Source of the DNA: Nitrososphaerota archaeon
GTDB lineage: Archaea > Thermoproteota > Nitrososphaeria > Nitrososphaerales > Gagatemarchaeaceae
Length of the DNA: 9,573 bases
Assembly: GCA_005877225.1 (NCBI GenBank)
Contig: VBPK01000089.1
Span: 1 to 9,573 of the forward strand
Direction of reading: 5' to 3'
In this document: positions 1-4,729 of the stretch, in pieces
Position numbering within the stretch: position 1 is the first letter of the stretch
How the letters are laid out: each line of letters opens with the position of its first letter
Program-made: the position numbers and the translations under genes
Notes under the pieces: generated by a model
Seen by the model: only the letters and a program-made list of their open reading frames with translations
The model's database searches: none
Told to the model about the DNA's origin: nothing

Positions 1-1
1 C

Positions 2-220
2 AGCGTGGAGAGAATCAGCTCTGCTCTCAGGGTTCCCGGCGTGTCGCAGTCGGAGGTGATGAGAAGGCTGGCTTCAAACGGCTACAGAGTGATGAAACAG
101 CCCTTCGAGAAAACTGGCCTCAAGACGGAGGCAACCTACGGGGCGGTCGCGGAGGCTGTCTCTGCTGTGTCGAGAGACGCGGGTCTGGAGAAAGCACCCC
201 TCCACGCGAGACCGACGTAG
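2..220 (+). CDS. trm1: C-terminal part of probable tRNA (guanine26-N2)-dimethyltransferase Trm1 (partial, 5' end outside window)
   Basis: The reading frame is open from the left edge and ends at TAG 218-220, so this is the 3' end of a gene beginning outside the window. The visible peptide has a short helical stretch with a pattern like 'EVMRRLASNGYRV', then F-x3-GLKTEAT at about 107-136. That order (helix, GY, F-x-P-x-G-[IVL]-[KR]-T-[DEN]-A) is how archaeal Trm1 proteins end. Trm1 makes N2,N2-dimethylguanosine at position 26 of tRNA using S-adenosylmethionine; the catalytic domain is not in the window. Where Trm1 usually has S-R-T-H-F this copy reads M-K-Q-P-F, which is odd and lowers certainty. 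The gene converges on the RlmE-like gene and overlaps its C-terminal codons by 85 bases, starting right after the conserved motif. The GTG at position 5 is an internal codon, not the start. Confidence 0.62.
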   Translation, partial: SVERISSALRVPGVSQSEVMRRLASNGYRVMKQPFEKTGLKTEATYGAVAEAVSAVSRDAGLEKAPLHARPT

Positions 221-792
221 AACAATTCCGAACTCTCCCTCCGGCTCGCTCGCGGCTTCATCGTTCTTACTTCCTCGAACCTCCCGATGAGCCCCCTTTT
301 CACCTCCCCGGACCTCTCGCCTTCGAAGATCTTGAAGAAGCCATTCCCTCCCTTCTTCAAGAGCGTCTCAGCGAGCGAGAGAACTCTCTGAGTCATCTCG
401 ACCTGCTTGAAGTGGTCCAGTTCCCATATCCCCGAGACTGAGGGCGACAGGTCCGAGAGGATGACGTCAGCGGCCCGCCCGCCCAGGACCTTCGATACTA
501 TGCCGCCCACCGACTCGTCGTAGACATCGATCCTCAGGGTCTTCAGGTTCTTGCCCTTCAACGATATCTCCCTCAAATCCACCCCGACGACGAAGCCCGA
601 ATCACCGACGATTCTCGAACAGACCTGCAGCCAGCCCCCCGGCGCAGCCCCGAAGTCGACCACTCTGCTGCCGCGGCTGATGATCCTGTATCTCTCGTTG
701 GCCTCGATCAGCTTGTAGGCTGCCCTGCTCTTGAACCCCTCCTCCTTGGCGAGCCTGCGGTAGAGGTCCCGACGAGCTTCTTGGAGCTTCAA
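136..792 (-). CDS. rlmE: RlmE/FtsJ-family rRNA 2'-O-ribose methyltransferase
   Basis: This 218-residue SAM-dependent methyltransferase belongs to the RrmJ/FtsJ family, which methylates a 2'-hydroxyl in large-subunit rRNA. The SAM-binding motif DFGAAPGGW is at residues 46-54, with an acidic residue ending the next strand (VGVD, D72). The K-D-K-E catalytic tetrad is intact by alignment with E. coli RrmJ: K27 in SRAAYKL, D114 in LSDLSP, K154 in FFKIF and E189 in SRRESSEL. The start is TTG at 792, which overlaps the TGA of the cytidine deaminase gene as TTGA and implies coupled translation. The N-terminus fits the family with no extra residues. The family core ends near residue 196; the last ~22 residues (small and polar) are an unusual tail that lies antisense to the end of the Trm1-like gene. 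It is the last gene of the minus-strand train. The family assignment is secure; the exact rRNA site is inferred. Confidence 0.93.
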   Translation of the reverse strand: MKLQEARRDLYRRLAKEEGFKSRAAYKLIEANERYRIISRGSRVVDFGAAPGGWLQVCSRIVGDSGFVVGVDLREISLKGKNLKTLRIDVYDESVGGIVSKVLGGRAADVILSDLSPSVSGIWELDHFKQVEMTQRVLSLAETLLKKGGNGFFKIFEGERSGEVKRGLIGRFEEVRTMKPRASRRESSELFYVGLAWRGAFSRPASLDTAETASATAP

Positions 793-1208
793 CTCTTTCT
801 TGTCAGGCTCGAGGGGTTAAACGCCTCGGGGAGGAGCTTCTCGGCCGTCGTCTCTGACCTGTATCCGTCGACGAGGCCTACCCTGATTATTCTAAGCCTC
901 GGGTTGAACTGGACCATGACTTGTCTGCACGCGCCGCAAGGCCTCGTGAATTCCTCGGAGTCTCCCACGATCGACATCGAAACAAGCTCCCTGCGCCCTT
1001 CCGAGATGGCCTTGAAGATTGCTGTCCTCTCGGCGCAGTTCGAGAGCCCGTAGGAACTGTTCTCGATGTTGCAGCCCGCGTAGAGGCTCCCATCCCTGGC
1101 AAGGACGGCGGCGCCTATCTTCACCCCCGAGTATGGGGAGTAGGCGTTCGACCTCGCCTCCCGGGCTCGCCGGATGAGCTCTTTCTCCGGAGAACTCCTC
1201 TTCACCAC
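789..1208 (-). CDS. cdd: Cytidine deaminase (homotetrameric type)
   Basis: The 139-residue protein is a short-form cytidine deaminase, which hydrolyses cytidine and deoxycytidine to uridine and deoxyuridine in pyrimidine salvage. Zinc ligands and the catalytic glutamate are visible: C58-A-E60 in NCAERTA and P-C91-x2-C94 in PCGACRQ. The substrate-binding G-x-N47-x-E49 segment (GCNIENSSY) precedes them, and the N-terminal AYSPYSGVKIGAA element is typical. Length matches the 130-140 residues of the tetrameric class. The start is a GTG at 1208 directly followed by a second GTG; neither has a convincing Shine-Dalgarno sequence, so the start could be one codon later. It lies 18 bases after the RPC34-like gene and its TGA overlaps the TTG of rlmE. 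The C-terminus (about residues 126-139) extends past the core and is probably flexible. Function is assigned with confidence; why it sits in an information-processing operon is not evident. Confidence 0.95.
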   Translation of the reverse strand: MVKRSSPEKELIRRAREARSNAYSPYSGVKIGAAVLARDGSLYAGCNIENSSYGLSNCAERTAIFKAISEGRRELVSMSIVGDSEEFTRPCGACRQVMVQFNPRLRIIRVGLVDGYRSETTAEKLLPEAFNPSSLTRKS

Positions 1209-1226
1209 TCGTCTAACCCGCGCGGT

Positions 1227-1622
1227 CTATGTTGTGACGGGCGCGACGGGCTGCGTCAATTCTCTGAACTCTTTCATCGCCCAGGGCCCAATCCATGGGC
1301 AGTTGTAGGGGCCTATCTCTCCGTCGATCGCGCACTTCGATTCGAACTGGCAGACGATGCAGGGTGCTTTCTCGATCGAGGCCATATCGGTGGGGAATCG
1401 CAGAGGGGTGAGCTTGTACGTCCACCTTCCCTCCTCGAGCACCTTAACTCGTCCGATCAGCCCTCTCCTCTCGAGCCTTATCGCCAGCCTCGAGCCGTCC
1501 CTGCTAGTCAGCCCGAGTTCTTTCCAGATCTCGCTCTGAAGAACACCATCCTTCCCCCGCTCGACAACGAGTTTGTAGACCCTCGAAGTGAGGTCGACTA
1601 GCTCCTCCTCCGTCCGCTCCAC
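1227..1622 (-). CDS. RPC34/RPC39-like winged-helix protein with Fe-S-type cysteine motif
   Basis: The 131-residue protein has a winged-helix domain at about residues 8-72 (a helix-turn-helix with EIWKELGL and RLAIRLERRGLI, then a wing ending WTYKL). A four-cysteine motif follows: C88-x2-C91-x5-C97-x10-C108, with G-E-I-x-P-x-N-C at its end. The same spacing and the same GEI-P-NC signature occur in the C-terminus of eukaryotic RNA polymerase III subunit RPC39/RPC34, where it binds a 4Fe-4S cluster. Archaeal RPC34 homologues are described from Crenarchaeota and Thaumarchaeota, with a proposed role in transcription initiation; placement directly after tfb fits that. The start given is GTG at 1622, but it has no Shine-Dalgarno sequence, and the frame stays open upstream to the stop at 1737-1739 with a lysine-rich, protein-like stretch. 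The only candidate there is a CTG at 1703 overlapping the tfb stop, so the protein may be 27 residues longer. Cluster binding is inferred from the motif. Confidence 0.85.
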   Translation of the reverse strand: MERTEEELVDLTSRVYKLVVERGKDGVLQSEIWKELGLTSRDGSRLAIRLERRGLIGRVKVLEEGRWTYKLTPLRFPTDMASIEKAPCIVCQFESKCAIDGEIGPYNCPWIGPWAMKEFRELTQPVAPVTT

Positions 1623-1699
1623 GGGCTGAGGTGGGGGAGCCTCGAGTACCTGCTCCGCCTTAAGAGACTTGATCTTGATTGTCTTTTTGCCCTTTACCT

Positions 1700-2641
1700 T
1701 CAGTCCGACCCACTCACTTCTTGCCGAATCACGTAGTTATCGAGAATCTCTCTGCACCTGTTCCGTACTGTCACCTCGGTCACCTCCGCGAACTCCGCTA
1801 CCTCTCGCTGCGGAAGGTGCTCCCCCAGCATGACAGACGAAAGGTAGACGTAGGCCGCCGCGAGGCCTGCGGGCGCCTTTCCGCTTGATATCTTCGAGTC
1901 GTTCGTCTTTCTTGATAACATCAGGGCGAGATGCTCGACCCTGGGGTCTATCTTCGCCATATTGACAAGCTTCGAGATGTACTTCTCCACCGACGGCGGT
2001 GGGACGTACGTCTTCTCGACGTCCTTCAGGACGAGTCTGAAGTATCTCGCCACGCTCCCCTTCTCCAGACCGGCCCCTCGCGCGACCTCCTTCAGAGTTC
2101 TGCTTACGCCACACTTCCTGCAAGCCAGGTAGACCGTCGCGGCAGTCATTCCTAGGATGGATTTGCTCTTGGCGACCTTCATCCTCGCTGACGTCCTGTA
2201 TATCTGCGCTGCAGTCTCCGCGACGTTGTGTGGGAGGTTCAGACTCTCGCAGAGTTCGCTTATTCTCGAGAGAACGTTGGAGAGACCCCTCTCCTCGCTT
2301 GATATCGTCCTGATCCTCGACTGCCACTTCTTCATCTTCTCAACGCTTGCCCTCATCGCAGGGTCGAGGTACTTGCCGTGCGAGTCGCGCATTGTCGCGC
2401 TGATCTCCGTCGTCAGCCCGAGGTCATGGAGGGCGAGCGTTGTCGGGGAACCGACCCTCACTCTCTTGTTCTTCTCCTCCAGGTCCATCGCCTTCCACTC
2501 GGGCCCTTCGTCGGCGGGGGCGAACGTGACGTAGCCGCAGGTCGGGCAGACAAGCTCTCCCTTCTCTGCGTCGCCTATGAGACGGTTCCCGCAGACAGGG
2601 CAGGAGGTACGGAAGACGCCGTCCTCAGACTTTTCCCACAA
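1700..2641 (-). CDS. tfb: Transcription initiation factor IIB (TFB)
   Basis: This 313-residue protein is archaeal TFIIB, which binds the TBP-TATA complex and BRE and recruits RNA polymerase through its N-terminus. The Zn ribbon is C14-x2-C17 and C32-x2-C35 (SCPVCGN, VCPTCGYV). It is followed by the B-reader/linker region (residues ~46-80, ending TTEI) and two cyclin-like repeats at about 115-205 and 215-305, with the second repeat ending in a helix-turn-helix (VAEFAEVTEVTVRNR). Length is normal for the family. The start is TTG at 2641: a strong Shine-Dalgarno sequence, GAGGTGA, lies 6 bases upstream and overlaps the gar1 stop, and no ATG or GTG is better placed. Gar1 is 11 bases upstream and the RPC34-like gene follows. 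Archaea often have several TFBs; whether this is the main one cannot be judged from the window. Confidence 0.97.
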   Translation of the reverse strand: MWEKSEDGVFRTSCPVCGNRLIGDAEKGELVCPTCGYVTFAPADEGPEWKAMDLEEKNKRVRVGSPTTLALHDLGLTTEISATMRDSHGKYLDPAMRASVEKMKKWQSRIRTISSEERGLSNVLSRISELCESLNLPHNVAETAAQIYRTSARMKVAKSKSILGMTAATVYLACRKCGVSRTLKEVARGAGLEKGSVARYFRLVLKDVEKTYVPPPSVEKYISKLVNMAKIDPRVEHLALMLSRKTNDSKISSGKAPAGLAAAYVYLSSVMLGEHLPQREVAEFAEVTEVTVRNRCREILDNYVIRQEVSGSD

Positions 2642-2647
2642 ATCTCT

Positions 2648-2654
2648 TCACCTC
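2648..2654 (-). promoter_or_regulatory. Shine-Dalgarno sequence of tfb
   Basis: On the minus strand the sequence reads GAGGTGA, complementary to the 3' end of archaeal 16S rRNA. It is 6 bases from the TTG at 2641 and overlaps the TGA stop of gar1. It decides the tfb start in favour of a TTG codon. Confidence 0.8.
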
Positions 2655-2877
2655 ACTTGTTTAGGAAGACTCGGTCTCCCTTCTTGCCGCCAACTCGACT
2701 GCTCGTAGGCGCAACGGAGGCGTAGGGGTGGCTCGACGGACCGATTAGCTCCACCACCCTTCCAAGTCTTCGACCCTTTGAATCCACGAGGATTGAGCCG
2801 CCACCCACCTGAGCTGAGAGATGAAAGATCAGCCTGCCACTCTTAGCTCTGTGGAGAAATTCGCCTACATCTTCCAA
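2653..2877 (-). CDS. gar1: H/ACA ribonucleoprotein subunit Gar1-like
   Basis: The 74-residue protein fits archaeal Gar1, a small beta-barrel protein that joins Cbf5, Nop10 and L7Ae in the H/ACA RNP that pseudouridylates rRNA. The sequence shows G-E-F-L-H-x-A-K-S-G-R-L near the start, then GRVVELIGP with H-PYASV (residues ~39-55), which is the Gar1 hallmark G-[KR]-V-x-[DE]-x-[FI]-G-P-x-x-x-P-Y-x-x-V, and a G-D-R-V-F end strand. The start given is TTG at 2877, which aligns with the family N-terminus but has no Shine-Dalgarno sequence close by. A GGTGA motif at 2900-2904 lies 4 bases before an in-frame CTG at 2895, so a start six codons earlier is possible. It sits between SRP19 (28 bases upstream) and tfb (11 bases downstream), an order found in many archaea. 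Identification is solid on the core motif; the exact start is uncertain. Confidence 0.88.
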   Translation of the reverse strand: MEDVGEFLHRAKSGRLIFHLSAQVGGGSILVDSKGRRLGRVVELIGPSSHPYASVAPTSSRVGGKKGDRVFLNK

Positions 2878-2905
2878 GATTGGCTGAAAAGTCAGATGCT
2901 CACCT

Positions 2906-3214
2906 TTAAACTTTCCTTGCAGCCTTCTGCTCCGCGCCGCGAACGATGGAGAGCTGCCTCGCTATCCTGACGAGAAGCTTCTGCTTCGGCCCCTCCTTCT
3001 TCACCGACACGTAGCCCGAGGCCATTCTAGACGACCTTGGGAAGGTCGCTGCCTGTGGCTTGGGGTCGAGGGTGAGTCTTCTGCATGCCTCGTCCAGCTC
3101 CTTGAGCGTTGGCGACCTTATCGCCGCGTTTAGAGGCACTCTTCTTCCCTGCCTTCGCTTGAGCTCTGAGTTGAAGTACTCGAGCCAGATCACGAAGCGT
3201 TCGTATGCCTTCAA
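2906..3214 (-). CDS. srp19: Signal recognition particle 19 kDa subunit (SRP19)
   Basis: The 102-residue protein matches archaeal SRP19, which binds helices 6 and 8 of 7S RNA and prepares it for SRP54 binding, so it acts in membrane targeting of nascent proteins. Family features in order are: RFVIWLEYFN at residues 6-15 (the usual R-[YF]-V-I-W-P-x-Y-[FL]-D), GRRVPLNAAIRSPT at ~23-36, a helix LKELDEACRRL, the short P-R segment at ~59-60, and a lysine-rich end strand and helix (VSVKKEGPKQKLLVRIARQL). One oddity is the usual proline after IW being leucine. The start is TTG at 3214, overlapping the TGA of the eS8 gene as TTGA. No Shine-Dalgarno sequence is visible, so translation probably depends on ribosomes finishing eS8. 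Starting later would cut into the first beta strand. Confidence 0.93.
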   Translation of the reverse strand: MKAYERFVIWLEYFNSELKRRQGRRVPLNAAIRSPTLKELDEACRRLTLDPKPQAATFPRSSRMASGYVSVKKEGPKQKLLVRIARQLSIVRGAEQKAARKV

Positions 3215-3627
3215 CGCTGCTTGACGAGGACCGCGTTCACCGCGCCGTCGTCGCTCGGGCGGGACACGACCTTCGCCTCACCGAGTTCAGTCTCGATCGT
3301 CGCTCCCTTCGTGATGACACCTCGCCTCCCGTAATCCCTGTTTGCGGGGCTGGATTTCACTCTAATGATCCTCGTCCGGACGACCTTCCCGGCAGCCGGG
3401 TCGGCGACGTTAGCAGAATCTACTGAACTCAATCCGACCGAAACCCCGCCCCCTCTCGTCCTAGACGATCGCTTCACGAGTGGGCCGACGACCGGTTCAA
3501 GAGGATATGAATCCCTCTCATAGGCTCGCCTTCCACGGGCCTTTTGCGTCCTCCCCCCCGTCGCCTTTCGTTTTCTAAGATTCTCGAGAGCCCTCGTCGT
3601 CGCATCCCACCGATATGAGAGCGTCAT
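3211..3627 (-). CDS. rps8e: Small-subunit ribosomal protein eS8
   Basis: The 138-residue protein is eS8 (S8e), a structural protein of the archaeal and eukaryotic small ribosomal subunit. Recognisable elements are KRKATGGRTQKARGRRAYERD (~residues 18-38, basic and rRNA-binding), RGGGVSVGL, NVADPAAGKV, NRDYGRRGVITKGATIETELG (~96-116) and the end SRPSDDGAVNAVLV, close to the usual SRPGQDGVVNAVLI. The ALENLRKRK lead-in resembles thaumarchaeal S8e more than the short MSIWQG-type N-terminus of euryarchaea (from memory, not searched). The first ~11 residues (MTLSYRWDATT) look like an extra N-terminal piece, but no other start codon exists in frame. The ATG at 3627 is one of only two good ATG starts in the train. 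The gene begins 12 bases after scpB and its TGA overlaps the SRP19 start. Confidence 0.96.
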   Translation of the reverse strand: MTLSYRWDATTRALENLRKRKATGGRTQKARGRRAYERDSYPLEPVVGPLVKRSSRTRGGGVSVGLSSVDSANVADPAAGKVVRTRIIRVKSSPANRDYGRRGVITKGATIETELGEAKVVSRPSDDGAVNAVLVKQR

Positions 3628-3639
3628 TCAAACTGAGTG

Positions 3640-4185
3640 TTAAGGATTTCCTCCTCCGCTCAATCTCGCGTTGAGGTTCTTTCCTTCCAGCTGCTTCTTG
3701 AGGAGCGATGCCTCTGGACTGAGTCCGAAGTACTCCGAGAAGCGAGAAGTCGTTCTGTAGACCTTCGACCTCCCTCCCCGCTCCCCCCTCACAAAGCCCA
3801 CGTCCTCGAGCTCCCTCAGGTGGGCGTAGATGTTCGAGGTCCTCCTGAGCGCCAACTCGCCGCTCGCGATGGGCTGAAAGTAGGCGATGTAGGAGAGGGT
3901 ACGCAGGGCGGCCTTGGAGAGGAGAGGCTTCGTCGCGAACCTCCTGGCGAGCTGGGTGTACTCGGTCTTCAGCTGCATCGCGAATCGTGGGCCGGGGTAT
4001 TCCACGACTTCGACCGCGCTCAGATTGTCATTGACCGCCCTTGCTATGGCACGCGCGACCAGGGTAGCCTTCCTCTGCGAGGTGACTCCTCCAGCCCTCG
4101 CTAGTTGCTCTGCGTCGAGCGGTCGCCCCGCCGCGTAGAGAGCGGCCTCAATCCTTGCGACGAGCCTGCCCTCGCTCTCGCTCAA
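3640..4185 (-). CDS. scpB: Segregation and condensation protein ScpB
   Basis: The 181-residue protein has the ScpB layout of two tandem winged-helix domains (about residues 8-78 and 85-150). Typical parts are RIEAALYAAGRPLDAEQLARA at the start, RFAMQLKTEYTQLARRFA in the middle, LSKAALRTLSYIAYFQPI for the second domain's first helix, and LRELEDVGFVRGERGGRSKVYRTTSRFSEYFGL at its end, which matches the family's F..YFGL. ScpB dimers bind the kleisin ScpA and regulate the SMC ring that organises and separates chromosomes. The start is TTG at 4185, overlapping the TGA of the second scpA frame (TTGA); a GGTGGG stretch lies about 9 bases upstream. The C-terminal ~20 residues are lysine-, asparagine- and glycine-rich and probably disordered. 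The neighbours smc and scpA on the same strand confirm the call. Confidence 0.94.
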   Translation of the reverse strand: MSESEGRLVARIEAALYAAGRPLDAEQLARAGGVTSQRKATLVARAIARAVNDNLSAVEVVEYPGPRFAMQLKTEYTQLARRFATKPLLSKAALRTLSYIAYFQPIASGELALRRTSNIYAHLRELEDVGFVRGERGGRSKVYRTTSRFSEYFGLSPEASLLKKQLEGKNLNARLSGGGNP

Positions 4186-4373
4186 GAAAGCTGTCCCACC
4201 GAGACGATCAGTGCATCCTCCGCGTTCTCGTCCTGGTTGATCACGAGCTCGCCGCTGTGCGCAGAGAAGAGGACGAGAAGGAAGACTCGGGCCGCGTCGA
4301 CGGGTTTCAGACCGCTGAGCAATTCAGAGAGAAGGGCCTTTCCGGTGGGACGCAGCCGCTGGAGCAGGATCAC
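4182..4373 (-). CDS. scpA: ScpA C-terminal winged-helix part (second frame of a split scpA)
   Basis: This 63-residue frame holds what should be the C-terminal winged-helix domain of the kleisin ScpA, which contacts the cap side of one SMC head. LLSELLSGLKPVDAARVFLLVLFSAHSGELVINQ matches the family pattern F-x-x-L-L ... V-x-x-F-L-x-x-L-F-x-x-x-x-G-x-x-x-x-x-Q, and ends in a beta strand (ALIVSV). It is in the -1 frame relative to the upstream ScpA frame. A GTG at 4373 overlaps the upstream TGA as GTGA, and a GGAG lies 6 bases before it, so separate initiation is possible. The frame is also readable upstream of this GTG, giving FAEFR before VILLQRL, which would continue an amphipathic helix if the frames were joined. 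Either the kleisin is made as two chains, or a single-base error or indel splits one gene, or a frameshift joins them. The sequence alone does not decide this. Confidence 0.75.
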   Translation of the reverse strand: MILLQRLRPTGKALLSELLSGLKPVDAARVFLLVLFSAHSGELVINQDENAEDALIVSVGQLS

Positions 4374-4729
4374 TCTGAACTCCGCGAAGCCTCGAAAAGC
4401 TCCTCGATGTCGGTTGAGTAGACCTCATACCTAAAGGGCATGACGACCATCTGCGGGGGTTCGCTGGCGTTGACCGCTCTCCTCTCCGCCCTCAGCCTCT
4501 CGAAGAGGAAGAGAGTCTCGACCTTCAGCCTGTAGATCGTCGCAGATGAGAGGGCGGCCGCTCCGGCTGCCCTGAGGTCGATGAGGTCCTTCCTCGTTAT
4601 TGCCTGGAGGAAGAGCTCCAGCAACTGGGAGAGGTTAATCTCCCACGGGGAGCGTCTCGCCGCTATGCTCGGGTCGATGAGCACGTTGAGTGGCGGTCGG
4701 GAGAGGGAGGATCGCTGCGACTCAGCCAC
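4370..4729 (-). CDS. scpA: Kleisin ScpA, N-terminal part (first frame of a split scpA)
   Basis: The 119-residue frame carries the N-terminal kleisin domain, which binds the SMC neck. The block PWEINLSQLLELFLQAI, then DLRAAGAAALSSATIYRLKVETLFLFE, is the classical ScpA signature (PW.I.L..LL..F, DLR..G.AL.SS..IYRLKVE.LF.FE). A proline-rich piece and MPFRYEVYSTDIEELFEA follow, the usual middle region, and then the frame hits TGA at 4372-4370 after only five further residues (SRSSE). The frame is open upstream to 4801, but I chose GTG 4729: a strong Shine-Dalgarno sequence GGAGGTG at 4740-4746 is 10 bases away, and this overlaps the smc end by just 8 bases. The missing C-terminal winged helix is found in the overlapping -1 frame. 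Intact ScpA joins the two SMC heads and closes the ring. A run of four T on the coding strand (4395-4398) sits just before the frame change. Confidence 0.85.
   Translation of the reverse strand: MAESQRSSLSRPPLNVLIDPSIAARRSPWEINLSQLLELFLQAITRKDLIDLRAAGAAALSSATIYRLKVETLFLFERLRAERRAVNASEPPQMVVMPFRYEVYSTDIEELFEASRSSE

Noticed and set aside
921..1601. 226-codon plus-strand open frame across cdd and the RPC34-like gene
   Set aside because: It lies antisense to two genes with clear family motifs, is rich in Arg, Pro and Gly as expected for a GC-rich shadow frame, and shows no recognisable domain.
1679..1697. T-run on the plus strand (near 1684-1688) as an archaeal terminator
   Set aside because: No plus-strand gene ends upstream of it, and on the minus strand it is an A-run within the putative N-terminal extension of the RPC34-like frame.
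1737..2327. 196-codon minus-strand open frame overlapping tfb
   Set aside because: It is an alternative frame of tfb, low-complexity in composition (Arg, Gly, Glu, Asp), while the tfb frame has full domain structure.
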